DNA of 64,000 nt from Phallusia mammillata (lineage: Eukaryota; Chordata; Ascidiacea; Phlebobranchia; Ascidiidae), in contig QLIY01000276.1 of assembly GCA_003260075.1 (NCBI GenBank), forward strand, positions 1 to 64,000, in the 5' to 3' direction. The translations under genes and the position numbers were made by a program. The number at the start of each line of letters is the position of its first letter. Positions within the stretch are counted from its first letter, which is position 1. Positions 1 through 10,200 of the stretch are shown here, one piece after another. The notes beneath the pieces are model-generated. The model did not search any database, was not told where the DNA came from, and saw only the letters and a program-made list of their open reading frames with translations.

Positions 1-2365
1 CGACAGCAAGACCGACTGCAATCGAAATCGTCACAGATTCTAGAACGTTCAATTCCCAACCGAGCAGAACCAATGACGCAGCTGTGACGAAAATGACGCA
101 CGCAACAGAGAGGTTCGCGAACAGCGCAATGGCAATGTTGCGTGACGTCACCAGAGCAGAGGTGAGAGGAATTGCTCCAACTGAGTGTAGAAAACGTCCA
201 TTTCTTTGAAGGAGGCGCTTAAGGGTTGAGTTGTCGGCATTTCCACGATCAGACCGATCAGTTTGTCGGGGGGGGGGGAACTGCGCTACGAGAAGGGAAA
301 GTCCCACTGACGTAAGCGTGCCATCGTAGAGACCTTTCTGTAGAGAGTAGAATTGGAAATCTCCGATGAACCATCCACTGGCGAGACCGAACGGCGCAGA
401 CCTGAGCAGAGGTGAGAGGAATTGCTCCAAGTGAGTGTAGAAAACGTCCATTTCTTTGAAGGAGGCGCTCAAGGGTTGAGTTGTCGGCATTTCCACGATC
501 AGACCGATCAGTTTGTCGGGGGGGGGGGCCGCTGTTCTCGATCATCGCTAGATGGCGCCACGATATAAGCGATCGCGTAGTGAGCGGTGAAGTCGACAGC
601 AAGACCGACTGCAATCGAAATCGTCACCGATTCTAGAACGTTCAGTTCCCAACCGAGCAGAACCAATGACGCAGCTGTGACGAAAATTACGCACGCAACA
701 GAGAGGTTCGCGAACAGCGCAATGGCAATGTTGCGTGACGTCACCAGAGCAGAGGTGAGAGGAATTGCTCCAACTGAGTGTAGAAAACGTCCATTTCTTT
801 GAAGGAGGCGCTTAAGGGTTGAGTTGTCGGCATTTCCACGATCAGACCGATCAGTTTGTCGTTGCGGTCAAACCTAAAAAAACGGATGAATATTTGAAGC
901 TGCTTTGTCAATACTTTTGTACAAAACCGAACTTTCATAACTGTTACTATTATAACAAGGCCCGGTCAACACGATAATTTACATGACCAAATAATTACTA
1001 ACCTTGGACCGGGTGTGTATTTGTTCAACATCATGCCAGGTTGCAACGTAATCACATTCATTGCCTCCTTTAGACACTCTTCGAACACGTGAGGGCGGTA
1101 TGGGAACTTGGGGGGGGGGGATACTAACCTTGGACCAGGTGTGTATTTGTTCAACATCATGCCAGGTTGCAACGTAATCTCATTCATCGCCTCCTTTAGA
1201 CACTCTTCGAACACGTGAGGGCGGTATGGGAACTTGCTAGTCTCGCAGCAGACTGGCCTATCGCTCGAACAAGGAGCCTCCATCCAATGTTTGAATGTTT
1301 CAATGAAGCAGTGAGTGTAGCTCTCTAGCTCCGGAACTGGTCGATAGTACGACGAATTACGAATACGTTCGCAAAATTTCAAAAGCCAACGTTGGCTTCT
1401 GGTCGAAGACATGTTAAACCGGGGCCGTAGAGTCACCGAACCCAGATTATCCGGGTCGTTGTGGTTGCCGTTGTCGGTTGCTCGAACCCCGAATACAATC
1501 CGTACTGGCATTAAGTACGTTGTGTCGTTTTCAAATGAAAACTTTTGCGCCTCTTGTGACGCGTAAACCTCGAACGGGTGCGAGGACTTGAAATACTGGA
1601 AGTAGTTCTTCGAGTTTGGCAGTTTTAAGCCGGGATTAAATACGGTTACGTAGACGCTGGCACCCGCTGTAGCGAGAAAAACAAAATACACACAAACCGG
1701 AAGCGCACAATGAGCAGGACTTGGATTTGATGGAAGAAAACCCGCGACATCTCGGAAAGCGTTTGGCAGAGTTTGGCGCATTGTGACGTCATCCAGCATG
1801 GCGTAGTCTTTGTGTCATACGGGAGTGGGCAGTAGGAGAATTTGAAGAGTTTATGATGAAGCACTATTGACGCTGGGAGCCAAGTTAGACTTAAAAAGAA
1901 GTTAGATAGGATTGTGAGGTCGGTGAACATTCCAAAACACTTTATCGCCAGTACTGCACTTGAATAGTTTGCCAAGAAAGCCGCTGCTGTCGTGAAACAG
2001 GCTATGTGCTTCATCGCAGATTTCAACACAACACCGATACGACATCTTATCGGGTAATCCCCTGTTTTGAATAGCTGACTTGGACAGATTTTTTGTTTGT
2101 CTTCTTCGCTGCAGTGACGCCAAGCACTTGTAAAGACGAGCACATTGTCGGATGAAAGTCCAAGCATCACCAAAACAGCTGTGATATTCAGGAAAGGAAA
2201 AAACGTAAAGTTCAGCACCTTGAAGTAAGTTTTCAGTCTTGCGAAGTGATTTGGTTGTGATGCTCTCGCACGAATCCAGACCAGCAAAGTACGCTACATA
2301 GTTGGGCAGCGAGAGAGTCGGACAACAGGTCGAGTCTGTCTTCTTTAGACACAGGCCTGGTTATG
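1..2365 (-). pseudogene. Scrambled partial duplicate of the 3' part of Dispatched
   Basis: This block is a near-identical but rearranged copy of the Dispatched 3' region found intact at 7288-10050. Reading along the plus strand, 1-153 matches about 7749-7903, 154-267 matches about 8034-8148, 279-517 matches 7911-8149, 529-752 matches about 7686-7903, 753-1109 matches about 8034-8400, 1121-2217 matches about 8286-9397, and 2218-2365 matches about 9901-10050. Three eleven-base G runs (268-278, 518-528, 1110-1120) sit at backward jumps. The copied material includes the last intron, so it is a genomic duplicate rather than a retrocopy. The order is repeated and skipped, exonic segments are missing (for example part of the sterol-sensing-like domain near 1960), and no complete protein can be read. 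Either it is a decayed tandem duplicate or allelic reads were stitched wrongly; the G runs favour an assembly cause for at least some joins. Confidence 0.85.
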
Positions 2366-3982
2366 TTGGGTGGGTGTTTGTTGTATTTTTAAACCTCATT
2401 TTCTGTTTGGCGTTACTGTTTCAAATTTTGTCTTTATCTCTTGGTTTCTCTATGGTTTTCGGTCATTGTGTGTTAATTGCTTAATGTTAGTTATATTTTG
2501 TGTTTGTTTTGTTTGAAATCATTGTTAAAGCTCATGTCCTTGCAAGCACAATGCTTCCATAGTAACTACTTAGTTATTGCAAGTTGTAACACACCTCTAT
2601 GCAATGCAATATATGGTCACGTTTTTCATCTAAATGATTGAAATACACGGAGTACGGAAGGTCAATTAAAGGACGTTTAAACCCGTCGTTAAAACGTTCG
2701 GTGAAAGAGATTCGGTCGTAAAAACGTTGTGTACTTAGTGTCGCAACCTGAAGGTTAAGGATTCACGCTAGGGTCGTTAAATCTGTTTTTAGAACAAAAA
2801 TTCTCAGTCCTCGGTAGTTTTCAAAGGTGAGCCAACATTGGGCGTTTCCGAAAACGTTTCCCGAAAATATCTTACACCACTTGATAAGTTTCCACACTGA
2901 TCATGAATTAAATGATCACATTGTTAAAGAGGCCCACAAAACAAGGTTGGGTACAGGCGTTGGTGTGTAATATGTAGAAACTAGAGTCGATACAAAACCA
3001 GACATGAAGTAACTTTGACCCCTTTGTGACCTCACGTGAGAACATGTTGCAACGATGCCGTTAAAAAAATATCAGAGTAAACTGTAAACCGCCAGAATTA
3101 GACCCACCTGGTGTTTTCTGTGGCAGGTCCAGACAATGCAAACCAAATGTAGTTTGGCATAAAAGCAGTGGCGCTTTTGTTGCTGAATCGTTCGACTGGA
3201 ATTGTGAGTTTTTAGAGCCTTGGTAATATTAGTTGCTGTTTCTTATAAAACTCTTAACCATTTGTGCACGGGAATGAAATTTTCTTTTTTAAATGAAAAG
3301 TATTTGCGAAACAAACAAAGGCAAGTTTTTTTTTTAGGATAAATTTCGTGTTTGTAGTTCCATTAGCTTTCAGGCCCCATTTTTAGTCTAATTTTCCTTA
3401 TTGCTGCAAAAAGTCTAACAAATTACTATGACCAGCTTAATAACACTGGCGTCATAGCAACGTTTTTAATGTTAAATGTACATTGTTGTGCACCTTGTTG
3501 CATTTTCAACAGATTTGGATAAAAATCTGAACTATAATTAGGTTCGAAAAGAGAGTTTGGAAAACATAGGTGAAATGAAAAAGGCTTATTTACGAGTTCT
3601 AATGCCCACACAACAGCCTAATTACTGGTAAATGCCATATATTATTAATGAATCCAGTTATTCCGAGCTGTTATACTGAGATGTGTCATCTACTTCAGGA
3701 TATTTAGTGTTATCATTTTCTATCATGCGTTTTGAAGTCTAATGTGTACAGAACAACAGAAAAAAATTTGTGTTTCAGCAGTTACGAAAAGAAACTTTAT
3801 TACCTAACCTTTTACAAATCTTGGTGTTGTTACCACCAGTTATTAACCCTAAAGGTGACAAAGTATTGGATTTTAAACAGTCGGTTTGCGGGTGTTTCTT
3901 TAGACCTTCTGCTTTGAAAACATCAGGATTGTTCCTAGCTGTTAAAATGTTTAGTTACGAGCAATCCCAGTAAATTTCAGGC
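2366..3982. other. Gap without a recognised gene
   Basis: No confident gene is visible. An open stretch at about 3779-3970 (+) runs into a TAA that lies in frame with the first exon of the kinase-like gene just downstream. Its end reads GLFLAVKMFSYEQ, which resembles a kinase beta-3 strand lysine motif, so it could be a decayed or alternative upstream exon. That is only a hint. Confidence 0.4.
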
Positions 3983-5399
3983 ATGTCTATTTGCGTGTTG
4001 CCTGAAAATGTAATTGCCTGCAATGACGATGTCGTATGGTATGAAGGGTACCATACACGATTTGGAAAATCTATGAATAAACGAATCTCACGTGTACCGG
4101 ATTGGGAAATTCACATGGTTCACAACAAGTAAGTGTAAACGTTTGTTCATTGTGTGTCATTTTCGGATTTGAACGAAAACCATGTTGTATTTGACAGTGT
4201 GAAACGAGAAAAGAAAATATTGGATCATTGCAAACACAAACACATTCAGAAATGCCATGATGTGATTCGAGATTCAAACGGGTTTCTAGTCGGACTCGCA
4301 TATGAACCAGTAGACAAAATAAATCTACAGAATCTGTTGCTTGGAAAAAGTGACATTTCTTGGGCTGACAAATTACGGATTTTAATGGAATATGCTGATG
4401 CATTGGGTCATATGCATTCGAAATGCATTGTTTACAATGCTGGAAGGATGGAGAATATATATTTTACGGAAACAGGAGAGGTACTGTTTGACTCTGCCAC
4501 CATTACCAAAAAAATATTTCTTACAGATTTGAGTTGTTGTAAGTTACAACTCAAATCTGTTTTTTTATTAACATACATTTTATAATAAAAAACAGATTTC
4601 CTACTTTGAGAGCTCAGTTATTTTGTCTGATAGTTTGTTGCAAACTTTTTAGGTGAAGCTTACAAATTTTACTCTGGCACGAATGATTAAAAGTCTTTCC
4701 CCTTCAATGGAGTCACTGAACAGAAAACAAAAAGATCCAAAACCTGACTTCTATTTTGAACCCGAAGTCCAACTTAATCAATTCACCACTAATAAAATAA
4801 AGTGGGAATCTTGGATTGACGTGTACAGGTAAATGCTTGGTTGTTTGGTTTTGGTTTTGGTTTTGTCCGTACGTTTCAACTGATTTTTTCAACCGTTGCA
4901 GTTATGCCATGGTGCTGTACGAACTAATCACCAGAAAAAAATCTACCAGGATGAAAAATATCCCTGTATTCTCGATATTGTTACTGACTCGAAACGACCG
5001 AGTCTTGATCCTGTCATCGGAGAACTGAAATCGTTGAAACCGGATTCAGAGGATTTTCGAATTTGCAATCTTCTGCTTAACATTATATGATTGACTGCTG
5101 GCGAAAAGATGCGAAAATGCGACCAGCCATGTGGAGAGGTAAACAAACTTTTACTTTTCATTTACTTATTTGTGATTTTCTATAGTAATTGACATTAAAA
5201 TACTTAACGTGGTATCTATATTTATCAATTTTATTTTATTTTATTCAAAGTGTCGGAGGAGTTAAAGTGGTTTGTGACTAAGCAAGCAGAAAAGGCGAAG
5301 GAAAGAACAGACAACTCGATTTACGCAATAGAAGATATCGATGTGGAACTCGGTTTGGTCAATGCTGCGTGCGAAGAACCAGATGAAAAAGGTTGTTAA
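3983..5399 (+). pseudogene. Kinase-like (pseudokinase) gene with two frame breaks
   Basis: Five exons keep a protein-kinase fold: 3983-4128, 4198-4480, 4653-4828, 4902-5138 and 5251-5399. The first four have canonical GT-AG joins with matching phase. Readable landmarks are an alpha-C-like VKREKKILDHCKHKHI, an ALGHMHSKCIVYNAGRMENI segment where the HRDxKxxN loop should be, VKLTNFTLARM where DFG should be, YFEPEVQ where APE should be, and YAMVLYELIT and DCWRKDAKMRP of the C-lobe. The catalytic Asp of HRD, the DFG Asp and a clear beta-3 Lys are all absent, so catalysis is unlikely. Exon 4 has two frame shifts, one at the A run near 4935-4941 and one near 5088-5094; both fit a single missing base. 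They could be sequencing errors or real decay. The true start is uncertain; the ATG at 3983 is the first after an in-frame stop. The closest style is the RIP/TKL kinases. Confidence 0.6.
4523..4560. repeat. Perfect 15-bp inverted repeat (hairpin)
   Basis: Arms at 4523-4537 (acagatttgagttgt) and 4546-4560 are exact reverse complements separated by 8 bases. The hairpin lies in the second intron of the kinase-like gene. Its function is unknown. Confidence 0.8.
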
Positions 5400-6305
5400 A
5401 CTACGTATTTTAATATGGTCATCAATGTGCTTGAAACAAGGGTTTTTCAGACGCTTGTCTAATTTAGGTGGGGAAACTACGAACAAATTGCCATAGTATT
5501 GCATGAAACTATTTCATTAGATTGTTTAAACATATCCCAAACACTATGATCAACATCAGTAAAATAAATATTGTTGAGCAGTAAAATGTTTTTCAGCTTA
5601 ACTGGGTCACACGAGTAACATAGTTTCAACGTATTAACAGCTGCCCTTATACCCGCTCCGAAGCGAGCAAAATGTTCAGCTGAAGATTCGAGCAAAGAAA
5701 ATCCCAGGCGAATTATGCAAGCAAGTACAACACAGAACAAACGAGGTAAACATGTTTGTCCAAAAGGGGCAAAATAAAAAATGGAAAGGAAAAGCAAATT
5801 GCAGCTAAAGCGGCGCACTTCACACGAGATGATGATTTGAAATAGGGATCGGTTAATTTTGTCTGTGACGAAACAGATCAAGAAGGTTGTTAAATGTACA
5901 TTGGTTTTGTTTCCGCATATCTTTCAAGTTGTAGTAGTTTCACACAGTGTAACGTGATTCAACGTAAATACTGGCGCCCCTAAACAAGTAATGCATTCCT
6001 CCGGTAATTTGCGAATGCTTCAATACTTCTTTTGCATTATTTTAGTTCTTACAGAACAGCATGAAAAATGGATGCTTACTACTGAATTTATACTGATTCT
6101 TTCTAACGCTTAACGTTTTAGGTAAAACAAAGTCACGCAAACTAAAATTTACTTAGCTCCAAATGTGCAGACATCTATATTTCTTGTTGAGAAATGTTGT
6201 TGTTGACGTTTTAAGATTAGGGATGCTTAATAGTTTTATGACCATTATGAAGTGCATTATTTTAATTTTATTGTTTAAACACATTAAATAGAACATATTT
6301 TACAG

Positions 6306-6715
6306 ATCCACCACCTGAGTATGGGAGTCGTCAAAAAAGTTGCTGGAAAAAAATATGTCAGCCTTTGCTTTTGTTAATTGTATGGCTGCTCACTAAACTT
6401 ATTTTGGTCATTGCGGTGTTCTTTGTGGTCGGTTCGGTTTTGTTTATGTGCATCGGTCCGATCTGGTTTTCTAGCGGTTCAACAAGTTATCGCATATATT
6501 ACCTGGTTAATCTATTTTGTATAGTTGGAATATTTAACTATCATTCATCATGGGTCGGTGCATTGGATGTTGTACAAATAAAAACGCGCACTATCGGCAG
6601 TAACGTCTATATCCAAGCTATATCTTCCCAAATTTATGTTCGTAATTGTTTGTTAATTTCACGGTTACCGCCTATTTGTTATCTCCTACTAATCTCATCT
6701 GTGAGACAATTTTAA
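6306..6715 (+). CDS. Candidate hydrophobic 3' exon, possibly of the kinase-like gene
   Basis: After the acceptor ttttacag the frame reads DPPPEYGSRQKSCWKK and then a long run of aliphatic residues (LLLLIVWLLTKLILVIAVFF and following), with a further hydrophobic stretch before a stop at 6715. It would encode one or two membrane segments behind a short basic cytoplasmic tail. If the kinase-like gene used the weak donor gttgtt at 5392 instead of the stop at 5397-5399, this exon would join in the correct phase (G plus AT gives Asp). The donor is non-consensus and no family is recognised, so the link is speculative. It would give a C-terminally membrane-anchored pseudokinase. Confidence 0.3.
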
Positions 6716-7287
6716 CTTGCCTTTAAAGTTTACTGCTGATATTGTGGAGTATCGTGCATTGCAGCAAATAAGCGCAAATTTCATACGAGTGTCTTGATCA
6801 CGTGATTGAATGCCTTGATCACAAAAACAGTTTATTTTGGCTTCATTGAATTTTCAGTCATTGACACTTTCTGTCATATGTATAGTTGAGTCATCATCAC
6901 CATTTCATTACATATATTCACGTGTGATGTAAACATATCAGACTAATAATAATCTAATTTTTCCGCTAAAACGCCATCCTCTATCGCAGTGGTTCCCAAA
7001 CTTTTTCATATTTTTTTCGGTCCCTTTGCCATTATTTCGAGGGCTAGCCGTCCTTAAGCCTAAATGTGTATTTCATAAAAACTAAAGTTGATTGCAGGAT
7101 TTTTGCTAGTTATGCAAAATTACGCAGTCAATCATTCAAAGACAGCATGTGACATCACAAACAGGACAAAAAACATTACGATTGTGCGCGAACTTGCCAT
7201 TTTGATAGTTGTCATTCAATAAAGGCCATTGTTCAGCAATGGAGACAGTCGTTTCTCAATTCTACTTCGAATTAAACTTATTTGACG
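6716..7287. other. Intergenic, with one hAT-type terminus fragment
   Basis: At 6987 the sequence cagtggttcccaaacttttt begins, a typical end of a hAT-type element. I found no matching opposite end or target duplication before 7288, so it is probably a solo remnant. Nothing else is recognised in the stretch. Confidence 0.4.
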
Positions 7288-10200
7288 TCATATCACTGTC
7301 TGTCGCTCGATGATCTCGGTGGCGTTGGAACTGACACTTGACAGCATGGGAGCACGTGACGAGGCAGGTGTGGCACATGTCACCTTGACACTAGATGTCT
7401 CTGTCATTATGGTGGTGTGCTCGTCGCTGTCTGTCGCGATGCCAGTGCAACACGACGAGCTGCAACGGAGATCGCAGCAACTGCCCTGAGGACCGATGGC
7501 GCTCAGCACGGGCAGGAAGAAGTAATTGCTGTACAACCAGCTCGCAGCCATAACCAGCATAATGAACACGCCGAAATGGTTGTACGCGAGCACATTGGAC
7601 GGAAGCAAACCCGCTCCTGCTATAAACGTCGTCAGCGCAGCCATGCTTATTGCTGCCCCCATGCGGCTTGCTGCAAACTCAACTCGCTGCTGTCGATCAC
7701 CGCTAGATGGCGCCACGATATAAGCGATCGCGTAGTGAGCGGTGAAGTCGACAGCAAGACCGACTGCAATCGAAATCGTCACCGATTCTAGAACGTTCAA
7801 TTCCCAACCGAGCAGAACCAATGACGCAGCTGTGACGAAAATGACGCACGCAACAGAGAGGTTCGCGAACAGCGCAATGGCAATGTTGCGTGACGTCACC
7901 AGTATGACGAACTGCGCTACGAGAAGGGAAAGTCCCACTGACGTAAGCGTGCCATCGTAGAGACCTTTCTGTAGAGAGTAGAATTGGAAATCTCCGATGA
8001 ACCATCCACTGGCGAGACCGAACGGCGCAGACCTGAGCAGAGGTGAGAGGAATTGCTCCAAGTGAGTGTAGAAAACGTCCATTTCTTTGAAGGAGGCGCT
8101 CAAGGGTTGAGTTGTCGGCATTTCCACGATCAGACCGATCAGTTTGTCGTTGCGGTCAAACCTAAAAAAACAGGGATGAATATTTGAAGCTGCTTTGTCA
8201 ATACTTTTGTACAAAACCGAACTTTCATAACTGTTACTATTATAACAAGGCCCGGTCAACACGATAATTTACATGACCAAATAAATACTAACCTTGGACC
8301 AGGTGTGTATTTGTTCAACATCATGCCAGGTTGCAACGTAATCTCATTCATCGCCTCCTTTAGACACTCTTCGAACACGTGAGGGCGGTATGGGAACTTG
8401 CTAGTCTCGCAGCAGACTGGCCTCTCGCTCGAACAAGGAGCCTCCATCCAATGTTTGAATGTTTCAATGAAGCAGTGAGTGTAGCTCTCTAGCTCCGGAA
8501 CTGGTCGATAGTACGACGAATTACGAATACGTTCGCAAAATTTCAAAAGCCAACGTTGGCTTCTGGTCGAAGACATGTTAAACCGGGGCCGTAGAGTCAC
8601 CGAACCCAGATTATCCGGGTCGTTGTGGTTGCCGTTGTCGGTTGCTCGAACCCCGAATACAATCCGCACTGGCATTAAGTACGTTGTGTCGTTTTCAAAT
8701 GAAAACTTTTGCGCCTCTTGTGACGCGTAAACCTCGAACGGGTGCGAGGACTTGAAATACTGGAAGTAGTTCTTCGAGTTTGGCAGTTTTAAGCCGGGAT
8801 TAAATACGGTTACGTAGACGCTGGCTCCCGCTGTAGCGAGGAAAAACAAAATCCACACAAACCGGAAGCGCACAATGAGCAGGACTTGGATTTGATGGAA
8901 GAAAACCCGCGACATCTCGGAAAGCGTTTGGCAGAGTTTAGCGCATTGTGACGTCATCCAGCATGACGTGGTCTTTGTGTCATACGGAAGTGGGCAGTAG
9001 GAGAATTTGAAGAGTTTATGGTGAAGCACTATTGACGCTGGGAGCCAAGTTAGACTCAAAAACAAGTTAGAGAGGATTGTGAGGCCGGTGAACATTCCGA
9101 AACACTTTATTGCCGTTACTGCACTTGAGTAGTTTGCGAAGAAAGCCGCTGCTGTCGTGAAACCGGTCACAAACAGTGACCAGGCTATATGCTTCATCGC
9201 AGTTTTCAACACAACACCGATACGACATCTTATCGGGTAATCCCCTGTTTTGAAACGCTGACTGGGGCAGATTTTTTGTTTGTCTTCTTCGCTGTAGTGA
9301 CGCCAAGCACTTGTAAAGACGAGCACGTTGTCAGCTGAAAGTCCAAGCATCACCAAAACAGCTGTGATGTTCAGGAAAGGAAAAAACGCAAAATTCAGCA
9401 CAACGGAGTAGATGAAGTAGGCGATGAGCATGGCGCTTGCACCGAGTAAAAAGTTGGATATGGTGACAAAAACGGAGCCGGTGTAGAGCAGGATTATCAA
9501 CTGAACCGCTCCGATCGCTATAGCGGGATACAAAGCGTCGGCGTAAAGCAGATCGCTAAACACGTCATTCTGCACTCCCAGGTCCATGCCGCTCACCTCT
9601 GTGACGTCATCACTGGTTTGTGACGTCATAGCAAAGTTGTCGTAGTAGAGCGGGGTCAGTGTGGAGCCCTTGAAGGCGGGCGCGAGGGCTATGGTGGATT
9701 GTATCGAGTGATTGAATGCGGAAAGGTAGGAGAATTCCTCGCATGCCACGTCCGAGGTTAGGATGTAGTGAAACACTGTGAAGACGGCGTTGTGCTTGGT
9801 ACATTGCTTAGGAATATCCTTCGAACATTTAGACGTTGCATCAGCGGGTTTCCAACAGTTTGCAGTTAATTCTCCGCGACAATAGAATGGCGCGCAGGTT
9901 TGAAGCAAGTTTTCAGTCTTGCGAAGTGATTTGGTTGTGATGCTCTCGCATGAATCCAGACCAGCAAAGTACGCTACATAGTTGGGCAGCGAGAGAGTCG
10001 GACAACAGGTCGAGTCTGTCTTCTTGAGACACAGGTCCGGATATGTTGGGTGGGTGAGAAGACGTTTTTCGCTCCTACATATAGAGAGCATTGCTGGGAC
10101 GGTCCATAATGAGGGAAGATTCGGGTCTTTGAGCTTGTACACCCATTTCGCGTAGTAAGGATCTGTAAAGAGAATGAATCAAGGTCACTTTTTGTTATTG

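Noticed and set aside
1646-2287. 213-residue minus-strand frame as its own gene
   Set aside because: It is a spliced-together part of the scrambled Dispatched duplicate; its sequence matches 8830-9400 with pieces missing.
3779-3970. First exon of the kinase-like gene
   Set aside because: An in-frame TAA at 3971 separates it from the kinase exon and no splice pair removes the stop cleanly; kept only as a hint.
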